Assembly (NCBI RefSeq): GCF_014648635.1
Contig: NZ_BMRM01000004.1
Coordinates: 390,955-454,954 of the forward strand
Reading direction: 5' to 3'
Source of the DNA: Streptomyces cinerochromogenes
Lineage (GTDB): Bacteria > Actinomycetota > Actinomycetes > Streptomycetales > Streptomycetaceae
Length of the DNA stretch: 64,000 nucleotides
Below, one piece after another: positions 54,401 through 63,043 of the stretch. Within the stretch, counting starts at the first letter, position 1, and each line of letters opens with the position of its first letter. The notes beneath the pieces were generated by a model, which was not told the DNA's origin, searched no databases, and saw only the letters and a program-made list of their open reading frames with translations. Position numbers and translations under genes: made by a program.

Positions 54401-54855
54401 GCGCGCTGATCGGGGACGGCGCCCCGCCCCCGCAGTTCGTGGCCGACCTGCGGAAGACCGAGGCGCTGCTCGTGGCGGCCGAGTCGGGAGCGGCGCAGGG
54501 GCTGCCGATCCTGGCGGACGCCCTGCGGCGGGCCGTGGCCGACCGGTGCGCGGAGTCGATCACAGCCGGTCTGGTGGACGTGGCGGCCGGGCTGCTGGCC
54601 CGGCTGGGCGATCTCCCGGGCGCGCTGCGGCTGTTCGCCGCCGCGGATCACTGGCGGGACGGCCGCGGGCGTCCCGAGCCGGAGCGCAGCGAGGCCGCCC
54701 GGGTGCGCGCCGGCGCCCGCGCGGCGCTCCCGGCCGACCGGTACGCCGCCGAGTGCGCCCGGGGCGCGACCCTGGGCGTGACGGACGTCCTGGAGGAGCT
54801 GGGCGCCGTGACGGCGACAGCCGCGGGCCGCCCGGGCCCGGCTACCGGCAGGTGA
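51430..54855 (+). CDS. AfsR/SARP-type large transcriptional regulator
   Basis: 1141 residues. An OmpR-like wHTH (about 1-85: RLRTLLAALALRPGRTAAPEILVDEVW) and the bacterial transcriptional activation domain (about 90-235) are followed by a 38-residue His-Pro-Glu-Gly linker (about 237-275), an NB-ARC ATPase with P-loop TGPGGSGKTRLAEEA (about 320-333) and ILDNCEHV, then TPR-like helices. AfsR-type proteins activate secondary metabolism in Streptomyces. The GTG start at 51430 fits VRYRILG, where homologues begin. Its end overlaps the convergent sigma factor gene by 14 bp. It lies about 180 bp after the asparagine-synthetase-like gene. Confidence 0.9.
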   Translation: MRYRILGVTQAADDQGTPVPIGGQRLRTLLAALALRPGRTAAPEILVDEVWADDPPQDAHAALQALVGRLRRALGRHTIASGPGGYRLEATEDDVDLHVFERLTRTGTQALTAGDPATAHRTLTEALALWYGPALADLPDRTAAARPDALRLEATRARAAAALALGRAQEAVPELRELTAAHPYDEPLHVLLIRALRDSGRPADALAAYESARRTLADTLGTDPGPELKALHASLLRQEHSGHPGHREHPGHPEHPGYPGHPEHSAHPQHPEHPWRQAARPPAQPPERTGNLRPRLTSFVGREPELDAIRSDLRRARLVTLTGPGGSGKTRLAEEAAAPLDSAWLVELAPLDRPEAVPGAVVSALGLRETVLLTGDLATPQADPTALLIEYCAPRSHLLILDNCEHVIGAAAALAETLLTRCPGLTILATSREPLGVPGESVRPVEPLVPEQARRLFAERAKAVRPDADAVLGDTEAVAEICRRLDGLPLAIELAAARLRLLTPRQIADRLDDRFRLLTSGSRTVLPRQQTLRAVVDWSWDLLDERERTVLCEVSVFAGGWDLAAAEAVCTGPAADLIGALVDKSLVVAAPHDPDGTGSGTGMRYRMLETIHDYATERAAEVPGLRAAAERRHRAWVRALVEEAEPQLRSAAQLPWISRLETELDNIRAALDRAVRAGDEAEAGAIVLAIGWFWWLRNHRQEAVAWVRQVLRLGAALDALPPGTPAGEAMARAESADPVGAFLASPDGEAGHPLRELRMDLRMLDLFLTSETDAENLAADDRAVEYLARVRAAYEAGGPPAARLPGVVWPLTAYYLGGPVDLRPDLTAALDNCRRHGGDWEVAVALMYRAHVTVDSPGNLHGVDEDLAELRMLGGRVGDRWVRAQVCSAAGEAAMARGRYDEARDEYEEALRLAHEVGAHAESPFLIARLAEISYRSGDREAALAALDEAGAAADRYALPESRAFVLLMRAHIALHDGQPVLARELYDATCALIGDGAPPPQFVADLRKTEALLVAAESGAAQGLPILADALRRAVADRCAESITAGLVDVAAGLLARLGDLPGALRLFAAADHWRDGRGRPEPERSEAARVRAGARAALPADRYAAECARGATLGVTDVLEELGAVTATAAGRPGPATGR

Positions 54856-56776
54856 ACCGGGACTCGGCCCAGTCCGCCGGCGCCGCCTCGTCGAAGGCGT
54901 TGCCGTGCGGCTGCACCACGAGCCGTACGGTCCTGCGCCCGGTGAGGTCCACATGGACGGGCACGGCCTGGTCGCGGCCCCTGACCACGCCGGACCGCCA
55001 CAGCGGGACCCCGTCGGCGTAGACCGAGAAGAAGACCTTGCCGAGGCCGAGTGTCATGTCGTCGACGCCGGCCAGTGCGTCGTAGGCGGTGCACTGCCGG
55101 TTGAGGGCGATGGTGACGGAGGACTCGCCGTGCACGGTGACCCCGCGCGCGTACTGCCTGCCGCCGATCGACATGCCGTACCGCTGCCACACCCAGCTGC
55201 TCTCGCCCAGCGCGATCTCGGGCCGGGTGCCGTCGCCGGTGACGTCGAAGCGCAGGTCGCTCAGCTCGTAGACGGCGGGGGCGGGCGGCGGAGTGGGCGT
55301 CGGCGTCGGCGTCGGTCTCGGTGCCGGTCTCGGCCTGGGCTTCGGGGTGGGAGTGGGCGTGGGCGTGGGCGTGGGCGTGGGCGTGGGCGTCGGGGTGGGC
55401 GTGGGGGTGGGCGTCGGCGGTGCGGGGGCGAGGACCGCGGGCCGGGCCGGGGACTCGGTCGCCGGCGTGGGCGAGGGGGCTGGTGTCCTCGGCGGTGCGG
55501 GCGGGGGTGTCCCGGGGCGGACGACGGTGGCGGACGGCGCGGGCCGGGCGACCTCCTTCGCCGGACGGCTGTCGTTCACCAGGGCCAGCGCGACCGCGGC
55601 GGCGGCCACCGCGACGACACCGGCCGCGATCCCGGCCTTGACCGGTGCCCCGAGCCCCTCGGAGGCCGCGGCCCCACCCGCGCCGGACGCGCCGCCGGAC
55701 GACCCTCCGGCCGCGGCGGCGGCCCCGGCCGCCCCGGCCCCGGCGCTGCCGGCCACGATCCCGAGGGCCTTGGCGTACCCGGCGGTCCCGAACCAGCCGA
55801 TGACCGCGACCGGTACGACACCGGGGATGCCGCTCGCGACCTCTTCGATCTGGGCCGCCGCCAGCCGGCACCTGGCGCACTCCTCCAGGTGCTTGCGCAG
55901 GCCCCGCTCGGCCCGGACGCGCAGCTTGCGGCGGGCGTAGGTGCCCAGCTGGTCGGCGTAGCGGGCGCACTCCTCGTCATGGGTGAGGGTGGCGCTGACG
56001 TGGGCCTGGAGATAGGCCTGCTTCAGCCCCTCGCGCGCGCGGCTGGCGAGCACCCGGGTGCCGTTGGCGTCCAGCCCGAACAGGACGGCCACCTCGCTCG
56101 GGGACTCGTCCTCCACCTCCGTGTGCCACAGCACGGCCTGCCAGCGTTCGGGCAGCGAGCGGAAGGCCCGCAGGGCCATGGACTGCTCGGCCTCGTGCAG
56201 GGCGCGGACGTCGGCTCCGAGATCGAGACCCGCTTCGGAGCCGATGAACGCGGTGCCGGCGGACGCCTCCGGGGTCCGGGCGGCCTGCTGGGCGAAGACG
56301 GCGAAGTCGTCGACGAGCTGCTCGCGCCGGGCGGATCTGGTCCAGTGGGCGGCGACGCGCCGCACCGAGGTCAGCAGATAGGCCCGTACGGCGTGTTCGG
56401 GCCCGGATCCGCCGCGCACCGCCTGCAGCATCCGGGCGAACACCTCGGCGGTGAGGTCGTCGGCGGTGTGACCGTCCCGGCAGCAGGTGCGCGCGTACCG
56501 CCGGACCGCATCCGCGTGCCTGCGGTACAGCTCCTCGTAGGCGGAGTCGTCACCGCCGCGCATCCGCTCGATCAGCTCGCCGTCGGCGGGCGGCATCTCC
56601 CGGGGCGGCGGCAGCACGCTGCCCTCACGCTGCGCCGGCACGCTTCCGCCGCCGCGACCGGGGGCGGCGGAGGAAGCAGGGCGGTCGCCTTGGTTCGGTA
56701 CGTGGGGTGAGGCCAGTCCGGGGCTCTCCGCGCCCCCGTCGTCACCGTGCGACTCGTCCCATCCGTCAACGCTCAT
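54842..56776 (-). CDS. ECF sigma factor fused to zinc finger, TM, Pro-Thr repeat and NPCBM-like domain
   Basis: 644 residues. Sigma region 2 spans about 75-150 (DDSAYEELYRRHADAVRRYARTC) and region 4 about 200-258 (LPERWQAVLWHTEVEDESPSEVAVLFG). A zinc-finger-like stretch has H296-x3-C300-x2-C303. A hydrophobic helix (380-400) precedes a Pro-Thr repeat (453-498) and a C-terminal NPCBM/carbohydrate-binding-type domain (about 502-644). A sigma factor carrying its own anti-sigma-like and extracellular sensing parts matches the ECF52/ECF53-type architecture described in actinobacteria. It is probably membrane-tethered and senses the cell wall or glycans. Confidence 0.9.
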   Translation of the reverse strand: MSVDGWDESHGDDGGAESPGLASPHVPNQGDRPASSAAPGRGGGSVPAQREGSVLPPPREMPPADGELIERMRGGDDSAYEELYRRHADAVRRYARTCCRDGHTADDLTAEVFARMLQAVRGGSGPEHAVRAYLLTSVRRVAAHWTRSARREQLVDDFAVFAQQAARTPEASAGTAFIGSEAGLDLGADVRALHEAEQSMALRAFRSLPERWQAVLWHTEVEDESPSEVAVLFGLDANGTRVLASRAREGLKQAYLQAHVSATLTHDEECARYADQLGTYARRKLRVRAERGLRKHLEECARCRLAAAQIEEVASGIPGVVPVAVIGWFGTAGYAKALGIVAGSAGAGAAGAAAAAGGSSGGASGAGGAAASEGLGAPVKAGIAAGVVAVAAAAVALALVNDSRPAKEVARPAPSATVVRPGTPPPAPPRTPAPSPTPATESPARPAVLAPAPPTPTPTPTPTPTPTPTPTPTPTPTPKPRPRPAPRPTPTPTPTPPPAPAVYELSDLRFDVTGDGTRPEIALGESSWVWQRYGMSIGGRQYARGVTVHGESSVTIALNRQCTAYDALAGVDDMTLGLGKVFFSVYADGVPLWRSGVVRGRDQAVPVHVDLTGRRTVRLVVQPHGNAFDEAAPADWAESRFTCR

Positions 56777-57054
56777 CGCCGACAGCCCCCGACACCGGCC
56801 AAGCCCAACCCGTCACCGGCTCAGAGTGCCACAACGGCTTCTCCCGGCCCCCCTGCCGCACACCCCATCCACTCATCCGAGCGGACTTCCCCCGGAACTC
56901 CGAACGCCCCTCGAACACGCCCGGGGAAGGCCTGCCGCCGCAGCAGCCGGCCAGGACGTCACGGCGCCCCCGGGGAAGGCTCGGCCGACGGCCGGTACAC
57001 CCCTCGGCACCACCGGGGCCACCCGCACCACCCCACTGCGATGACCGCGCGGGT

Positions 57055-57137
57055 GGTACGGGTGGTACAGGTGGTACGGGCAGCACCTGAGGTACCAGGG
57101 GTACTGCGGTACGCGCGGTACTCGGTACCCGCGGTAC
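57055..57137. repeat. Nine GGTAC boxes at ~9-bp spacing
   Basis: GGTAC occurs at 57055, 57064, 57073, 57091, 57100, 57108, 57117, 57124 and 57133. Most steps are 9 bp. It lies in the 413-bp gap (56777-57189) between the sigma factor start and the convergent-side end of the TetR gene, about 280-360 bp upstream of the sigma gene. Nothing else was seen in this gap. A frame on the minus strand would encode VPP-type repeats but is not convincing as a gene. Confidence 0.85.
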
Positions 57138-57189
57138 TGGTGGGAACCAGGTGAACCCCGCCGCCGGCGCGGCCCGACGCCCCCCTGAC

Positions 57190-57975
57190 CTACGCCGGCC
57201 GGGACCGCAGCCCCTCCAGCAGGATGTCCAGCAGCCGCGCCGACGCGGCGGCCTGCTGTGCCGCATCCGGCAGGGACGGCGCCGCCGTGGCGATCACCAG
57301 CAGCACGTCACCCACGGACACGTCCGTCCGCAGTTCACCGGCCGCCCGAGCCCGGTCCACCAACTGCCCGACCACATCGAGCAGCGCCCCGGCCCCCGCG
57401 TCGTCGGCCACCACCGCGGCCTCCTCCGCCACGAGCCGCAGCTCGGGCCCGCCCGGCTGCACCCGCTGCTGAGGCACCCGGGCCTCGACCGGCCCGGCTG
57501 AACCAGCCGACCCGGCACCGACGGACTCGGCCGGACCGGCCGAGCCGACCCGCAGCACGTGCGGCGGCAGCAGCCGTCCCGCCCCGGACGCCACCGACGT
57601 CCGCAGGAACCGCGACAGCGCCGACCACGGCTCGTCCTCCTGCCCGAGCGCCGCCCGGGCCTGCTCGGTCAGCCGTGCCGTCTCCTCCTCGGCGATCCGC
57701 CGGACCAGCACGTCCTTGCTGGGAAAGCGCCGGTACACCGTGCCGACCCCGACCCGGGCGCGCCGCGCCACGTCCTCCATCGGCGCGCCGTACCCCAGCT
57801 CGCCGAACACCTCACGCGCCGCACGCAGCACGTGCTCCAGATTGCGCTGTGCGTCCACCCGCAGCGGAGTGGTGCGCGCCCCGTCCGCGCGCCCGTTGCC
57901 CCCCGCCGCGGTCATCGCCTTGCCACCGGCCGCGATGGCGGCTGCGGATGCCCAATGCGTGTCCTGAACATGCAT
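57190..57975 (-). CDS. TetR-family regulator
   Basis: About 261 residues. HTH: NLEHVLRAAREVFGELGYGAPMEDVARRARVGVGTVYRRFPSKDVLVRRI, close to the consensus of TetR proteins with GVGTVYRRF. An Ala/Gly/Val/Pro-rich stretch lies mid-protein. The start at 57975 has GGGG 6-7 bp upstream; an in-frame ATG at about 57918 is an alternative. It is divergent from the NADH dehydrogenase gene. No palindromic operator was pinned down. Confidence 0.85.
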   Translation of the reverse strand: MHVQDTHWASAAAIAAGGKAMTAAGGNGRADGARTTPLRVDAQRNLEHVLRAAREVFGELGYGAPMEDVARRARVGVGTVYRRFPSKDVLVRRIAEEETARLTEQARAALGQEDEPWSALSRFLRTSVASGAGRLLPPHVLRVGSAGPAESVGAGSAGSAGPVEARVPQQRVQPGGPELRLVAEEAAVVADDAGAGALLDVVGQLVDRARAAGELRTDVSVGDVLLVIATAAPSLPDAAQQAAASARLLDILLEGLRSRPA

Positions 57976-58352
57976 GTGTTTCCCCCGGTAATGACGTCTC
58001 CCCCGGAGACTCTCCCCGCCACTGAATCCGAAGTGCGCGGAAGTGGCATCGGTCCCGACCGGACCCACCCGTCGCGGACCCGTTCGACCACATTCCCTAC
58101 ACCTCGTCGACACACGAACATAGTTGAGAGGAAGTCAATTCAGAAGGGGCAGGTTCCGCACAATGCGCCCCTCGATCGGAGTACGGGGCGTGTACGTCCC
58201 GATTCCCACCCTTCGTACCCTGTGCTCCGCCCCTGCTGACCTGCTCCCTTTCGTCCCGCACGGGCACCGCGGCCGCCCCTGCGTACACCCGGCCGCCGGT
58301 CACACAAATTGCCGGGGCTGTGGACAAACACCAGCGTCGGGTGCGTCATGGG
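57976..58352. other. 377-bp divergent gap
   Basis: Between the TetR and NADH dehydrogenase genes. It must carry both promoters, but no convincing -10/-35 pair, long palindrome or hairpin was identified. Around 58122-58141 there is an AT-richer segment. Confidence 0.4.
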
Positions 58353-59729
58353 ATGGTGAAGGAACGTGCGCGCATTCTGGTTGTCGGCGGCGGCTACGTC
58401 GGGATGTACACGGCCCTGCGCCTCCAGCGGAAGCTGAAGGCCGAGCTGAGGCGGGGCGAGGTGGAGATCACCGTCGTCACTCCCGACCCCTACATGACGT
58501 ACCAGCCGTTCCTCCCCGAGGCCGCGGCGGGCTCGATCTCCCCGCGCCACGTCGTCGTACCGCTGCGCCGGGTCCTCGACCACTGCCATGTCGTCGTCGG
58601 CGAGGTCACCTCCATCGACCACGGTGTACGCACCGCCGCCGTCACCACCCTCGCCACCGCCGAGGAGGGCGCCAGCGAACTCCTCGGCTACGACGAACTC
58701 GTGCTCGCCCCCGGCTCGGTCTCCCGCGCCCTGCCCATCCCCGGCCTCGCCGAGTACGGCATCGGGTTCAAGACCGTCGAGGAGGCCATCGGCCTGCGCA
58801 ACCACGTCATCGAGCAGATGGACATCGCGTCCTCCACCCGCGACCCCGCGATCCGCGACGCCGCCCTCACCTTCGTCTTCGTCGGCGGCGGCTACGCGGG
58901 CGTGGAGGCCCTCGCGGAACTGGAGGACATGGCCCGCTACACCGCGCGGTACTACCACAACCTCCGCCGCGAGGACATGAAGTGGATCCTCGTGGAGGCC
59001 ACCGACCGCATCCTCCCGGAGGTCGGCCCCGAGATGGGCCGTTACACCGTCACCGAGCTGCGCCGCCGCAACATCCAGGTGCTGCTGGAGACCCGCCTGG
59101 AGTCCTGCGCCGACCGTGTCGCCGTCCTCAGCGACGGCCAGCGCTTCCCGACCCGCACGGTCGTCTGGACGGCCGGCGTCAAACCGCACCCGCTGATCGC
59201 CGCCACCGGTCTGCCGCGCACCGACCGCGGCCGGCTCCGCTGCACCGCCCAGCTCACCGTCGACGGCACCGAACACGCCTGGGCCGCGGGCGACGCCGCC
59301 GCCGTACCCGACGTCACCGCCGCCGAACCCGGCGCCGAGACCGCCCCCAACGCCCAGCACGCGGTCCGCCAGGCCAAGGTCCTCGGCGACAACATCGTCC
59401 ACTCCCTGCGCGGCGAACCCCTTCAGACGTACGCGCACGCGTACGTCGGCTCGGTCGCCTCCCTCGGCCTGCACAAAGGCGTCGCGCAGGTCTACGGGCG
59501 CAAGCTGAAGGGCTACCCTGCCTGGTTCATGCACCGCGCGTACCACCTCAGCAGGGTGCCCACCGTCAACCGCAAGGCCCGCGTGCTCGCCGAGTGGACC
59601 CTCGCCGGACTCTTCAAACGGGAGATCGTCTCGCTCGGTTCACTCGAACACCCCCGTGCGGAGTTCGAACTCGCGGCCGGTGGAAAGCCTCCTCACAGCC
59701 CCTCCGACGACCCGAAGGGGTCGTCCTGA
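58353..59729 (+). CDS. Type II NADH dehydrogenase-like flavoprotein
   Basis: About 458 residues. Two dinucleotide folds: ILVVGGGYVGMYTALRL at the N-terminus (FAD) and FVFVGGGYAGVEALAELED (NADH). TYQPFLPEAAAGSISPRHV and WTAGVKPHP are typical of Ndh-2, and NAQHAVRQAKVL is the quinone-side motif. It lacks membrane helices; a basic C-terminal half may bind the membrane surface. The ATG at 58353 matches where relatives start; in-frame GTGs lie at 58320 and 58341. It is a paralogue rather than necessarily the main respiratory enzyme. Confidence 0.88.
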   Translation: MVKERARILVVGGGYVGMYTALRLQRKLKAELRRGEVEITVVTPDPYMTYQPFLPEAAAGSISPRHVVVPLRRVLDHCHVVVGEVTSIDHGVRTAAVTTLATAEEGASELLGYDELVLAPGSVSRALPIPGLAEYGIGFKTVEEAIGLRNHVIEQMDIASSTRDPAIRDAALTFVFVGGGYAGVEALAELEDMARYTARYYHNLRREDMKWILVEATDRILPEVGPEMGRYTVTELRRRNIQVLLETRLESCADRVAVLSDGQRFPTRTVVWTAGVKPHPLIAATGLPRTDRGRLRCTAQLTVDGTEHAWAAGDAAAVPDVTAAEPGAETAPNAQHAVRQAKVLGDNIVHSLRGEPLQTYAHAYVGSVASLGLHKGVAQVYGRKLKGYPAWFMHRAYHLSRVPTVNRKARVLAEWTLAGLFKREIVSLGSLEHPRAEFELAAGGKPPHSPSDDPKGSS

Positions 59730-59861
59730 CCGGACCCAGGAACTCCACGGCCCGCCCCGGCGTCTGACGGTTGTCGCCCGCCGCGGCCCGCTCCCTGCCA
59801 GACTGCCCTACGACGTCGGACGGGCACCCGCCCGCCCTAGCACCCATGAGGCTTTCCCCAA

Positions 59862-61523
59862 GTGAACTTCACGCGCTGGAGCGCCCGGCTCCCCGGAACG
59901 CAGCGCCGCGCCGCCGCGCGGACCGAGACGGCGGTCTCCCCGGAGAGACGGGGGGAGGGCTCCGTGCCCGCGGCCCGCGCCGAACAGCCCGCCGACGGCA
60001 CATCCCCGGTGCCCGCCGTCGACGAACTGCCCGCGCGTGACGTCCTGGACCGCGTCCCGGCCCTCGTCGCCCTCGTCCACGGCCCCGACCACCGCATCGC
60101 CTACGTCAACGACGCCTACGCGACGGCCTTCGGCACCCGCCCCACCGGCGCCCCCGCCCGCGAGGCCCTGCCCGAACTCGCCGAGCTGGGCCTGCTCCCG
60201 CTCCTCGACCAGGTGCTGCGCAGCGGCAAGCCCCGCACCCTGAAGTCCCGCAAGGCCGTCGACGGCCGCTCGTACACCTTCACCTGCACCCCCGTCGCCG
60301 AGGACGGCGACCACGACGCCGGCGGCGGCGCCGTTCTCGTGTTCGCCACGGACGTCACCGACCACGCCGAGGCCGCCGAACGGCTGCGCGCCAGCGAGCG
60401 CCGCCAGCGCGAGACCGCCGTCACCCTCCAGCGCTCCCTGCTCCCACAGGAACTGGAACAGCCCGACGACCTGCGCATCGCCGCCACCTACCAGCCCGGC
60501 GGCACCGAGGCCGCGGTCGGCGGCGACTGGTACGACGTGATCACCCTCGGCGGCGGCCGCACCGCCCTGGTCATCGGCGACGTCATGGGCCGCGGGGTGC
60601 GGGCGGCCGCCGTCATGGGCCAGCTCCGCACCGCCGTCCGCGCCTACGCCCGTCTCGACCTGCCCCCGCACGAGGTGCTCCAGCTCCTCGACGGCCTCGC
60701 CGCCGAGATCGACGCCAACCAGATCGCCACCTGCGTCTACGCCGTCCACGACCCCAACGAGGGCCGCCTGGTGTACGCCTCCGCCGGCCACCTGCCGATC
60801 CTGGTCCGCGACGAGAACGGCACGGTCTCCCGCGCCGACGAACCCACCGGCCCACCGCTCGGCACCGGCGGCTGGATCCACGCCTCCGGCTCCATCGCCC
60901 TCGGCCCCGGCTCCACCGCCGTCCTCTACACCGACGGGCTGGTGGAGCGCCGCGACGCCGACCTGGACGAGGGCATCGCCGCGCTCGAAGCCGCTCTCGC
61001 CGGCGCGACCGGCACCCCGCAGGTCGTCTGCGACCGCCTGGTCCGCTCGGCCGGCGTCACCGCCGACCACGACGACGACGTCGCCGTCCTCGTCCTCCAG
61101 CACCCGGCGCGCACGGGGCCCGACGGCGACCTGTTCCGCAACGCGGGCCTGGAACTCCTCGGCGGTGTCGAAGCGGCCCCCCGCGCGCGTGCCTTCGCCT
61201 CCGGCGTCCTCACCAGCTGGCGCTTCCCCGCCGAACTCCACGACCTCGGTGTCCTCGCCACCAGCGAACTGGTCGCCAACAGCCTCCAGCACGGCACCCC
61301 GCCGATGCGGCTCAGACTCCGCCGCACCGACCGTCGCCTCATCGTCGAGGTCACCGACGGCGACGACCACCTGCCGAGGCGCCGCCGCGCCGAACCGGGC
61401 GACGAGTCGGGCCGGGGCATCGCGATCGTGGCGACGATCGCCTCCAGCTGGGGCTGCCGCCGCACCCCCGGCGGCGGAAAGGCGGTGTGGTGCGAGTTCG
61501 TCCTGCCGGAGCCAAAACCCTGA
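59862..61523 (+). CDS. PAS-SpoIIE-HATPase phosphatase
   Basis: 553 residues. A PAS domain (about 60-160: VPALVALVHGPDHRIAYVNDAYATAF), a linker helix (AEAAERLRASERRQRETAVTLQRSLLP), a SpoIIE/PP2C domain (about 195-390: VGGDWYDVITLGGGRTALVIGDVMG, YTDGLVERRD, DHDDDVAVLVL) and a C-terminal RsbW-like HATPase (LATSELVANSLQHG, GRGIAIVATIASSWG). This is the usual Streptomyces two-headed switch controlling anti-sigma/anti-anti-sigma pairs. The start is GTG 59862; GTG 59964 has a better ribosome site (GGGAGG, 5 bp). Confidence 0.92.
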   Translation: MNFTRWSARLPGTQRRAAARTETAVSPERRGEGSVPAARAEQPADGTSPVPAVDELPARDVLDRVPALVALVHGPDHRIAYVNDAYATAFGTRPTGAPAREALPELAELGLLPLLDQVLRSGKPRTLKSRKAVDGRSYTFTCTPVAEDGDHDAGGGAVLVFATDVTDHAEAAERLRASERRQRETAVTLQRSLLPQELEQPDDLRIAATYQPGGTEAAVGGDWYDVITLGGGRTALVIGDVMGRGVRAAAVMGQLRTAVRAYARLDLPPHEVLQLLDGLAAEIDANQIATCVYAVHDPNEGRLVYASAGHLPILVRDENGTVSRADEPTGPPLGTGGWIHASGSIALGPGSTAVLYTDGLVERRDADLDEGIAALEAALAGATGTPQVVCDRLVRSAGVTADHDDDVAVLVLQHPARTGPDGDLFRNAGLELLGGVEAAPRARAFASGVLTSWRFPAELHDLGVLATSELVANSLQHGTPPMRLRLRRTDRRLIVEVTDGDDHLPRRRRAEPGDESGRGIAIVATIASSWGCRRTPGGGKAVWCEFVLPEPKP

Positions 61524-61643
61524 CCGGGGGCCGTACCGCCCCGCGCGGCATACGGCGAGGCGGTCCCGACGACCCCGCGGCGGTCCCGACGAGGGCGACC
61601 CGTTGACCGGCGACCCTCCTGGTGCGTCCGAAGAGGCGGGTGC

Positions 61644-62933
61644 CTACGCCTCCGCGCCCACCGGCTCCGCGGGTGCCCCACCGCGCGTGACCACCCGGGT
61701 CCCGCGCGCCAGCCACGGCCGGTCCTGTACGGGGGTGAGCTGCCGGCCCAGCCGCAGCGCCAGGAAGGTGATCCCCAGCGAGAACAGCAGGAAGGTCACG
61801 ATGTACGGCCCGTGCAGCGAGGCCCCGAGCGGACCCCCCACCGCCGGACCGACGGCCAGTGCCAGCTGCTTGACCAGCGCGAACGCCGAGTTGTACTGAC
61901 CGGCCATGCCCTCCGGCGCCAGATCGGCGACCAGCGGCGCGACCGTCGGCGACAGCATCGCCTCGCCCAGCCCGAACAGCGCGTACGTCGACACGAACGC
62001 GGCCGTGGCCATCTCCTGACTGCCGTGTCCCAGCCCCGCGAACCCGGCGGCCAGCCAGGCCACCGACCAGATCAGACCGACCACCGCGATGACCCGGGAC
62101 CGGCGCCGCCGCTCCACGAGCTTCAGCACGGCGAACTGGGCGACCACGATCATCAGGGTGTTCGCGGCCAGCGCCGTCCCCAGAGCGGACGTGGATATCC
62201 CGGCCGCCTCCACGCCGTACGCGCTCAGCCCCGACTCGAACTGCCCGTAGCAGGCGAAGAAGAGCACGAAGCCCAGCACGGACAGCTGCACCATCGCCCG
62301 GTTCCCGAGCAACTGCTTCCAGCCGCCCTTCGCCGACCGCGCGGGCGCGTCCGCCAGGCGCGGCGAGTGCGGCATCCGCACGGTGGCCAGCACGCCGACC
62401 AGCAGCAGGAACATCGCCGCCTCGATCGCGAACAGCAGCGTGAAGGAGGACACGCGCGTGGTGTCGACCAGGTGGCCGCCGATGAGGCCGCCGACACCCA
62501 GCCCCAGGTTCTGCAGGAAGAACTGCATCGCGAACGCACGCGAGCGCGTGTCCGCGGAGGAGCAGTCCACGATCATCGTGGCCAGCGCCGGCTGCATCAC
62601 GGCCTGCCCCGCGCCGAGCGCCGCCGCGGACAGCAGCACGGTCGCGGCGGACCCCGCCAGACCGAGGCTCAGCGCCCCCAGGGCGGCGGTCACCAGGGCG
62701 GCGAGCAGAACCGGCAGCGGGCCGCGGCGCACGATCGCCCGGCCGGCGAACGGCAGCACGATCAGCGCGGCCACGGCGAAGACGGCGAGCACGAGACCCG
62801 CCGTCATGGCTCCCAGACCCCGCACCTGCGCCACATAGACGTACAGGTAGGGGACGGTGAAGCCGAGCCCGAACGCGCTGAGTGCGTTGCCCACGTGGAT
62901 CCGGCGCATCGCTGCGCCCATCGCCCTGGTCAC
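61644..62933 (-). CDS. MFS transporter
   Basis: About 429 residues with 12 hydrophobic helices. FAGRAIVRRGPLPVLLAALVTAALG between helices 2 and 3 is the motif A region and GLGVGGLIGGHLVD helix 5 motif C, as in 12-TM drug exporters. The GTG at 62933 is chosen for GAGAGG 5 bp upstream. It is divergent from a MarR gene with direct repeats between, so MarR-regulated efflux is likely. Confidence 0.9.
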   Translation of the reverse strand: MTRAMGAAMRRIHVGNALSAFGLGFTVPYLYVYVAQVRGLGAMTAGLVLAVFAVAALIVLPFAGRAIVRRGPLPVLLAALVTAALGALSLGLAGSAATVLLSAAALGAGQAVMQPALATMIVDCSSADTRSRAFAMQFFLQNLGLGVGGLIGGHLVDTTRVSSFTLLFAIEAAMFLLLVGVLATVRMPHSPRLADAPARSAKGGWKQLLGNRAMVQLSVLGFVLFFACYGQFESGLSAYGVEAAGISTSALGTALAANTLMIVVAQFAVLKLVERRRRSRVIAVVGLIWSVAWLAAGFAGLGHGSQEMATAAFVSTYALFGLGEAMLSPTVAPLVADLAPEGMAGQYNSAFALVKQLALAVGPAVGGPLGASLHGPYIVTFLLFSLGITFLALRLGRQLTPVQDRPWLARGTRVVTRGGAPAEPVGAEA

Positions 62934-62965
62934 GTTCACCTCTCTCACTAGTTAGACCTGAAGAC

Positions 62966-62991
62966 TTCGAAGCTAAAGTTCGAAGCTAAAG
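62966..62991. promoter_or_regulatory. Tandem 13-bp repeats in the MFS/marR gap
   Basis: TTCGAAGCTAAAG occurs twice head to tail at 62966-62978 and 62979-62991. Each holds the palindrome TTCGAA. It lies 33 bp from the MFS start and about 50 bp before the MarR start, and is a candidate operator. Confidence 0.7.
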
Positions 62992-63008
62992 ACTACACAA
63001 TCAAGGAC

Positions 63009-63037
63009 TTCAAGGCAAAGGGCTGGCGTGTCATACT
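63009..63037 (+). promoter_or_regulatory. Candidate leaderless promoter of marR
   Basis: TTCAAG (63009-63014), 17 bp, CATACT (63032-63037). The ATG of the MarR gene follows 6 bp later, with no ribosome site. Confidence 0.45.
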
Positions 63038-63043
63038 GCGCCC

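Noticed and set aside
56766..57266. 166-residue minus-strand frame with VPP repeats
   Set aside because: It overlaps both flanking genes' ends, has no ribosome site and no recognisable domain; the repeats are better treated as a DNA repeat.
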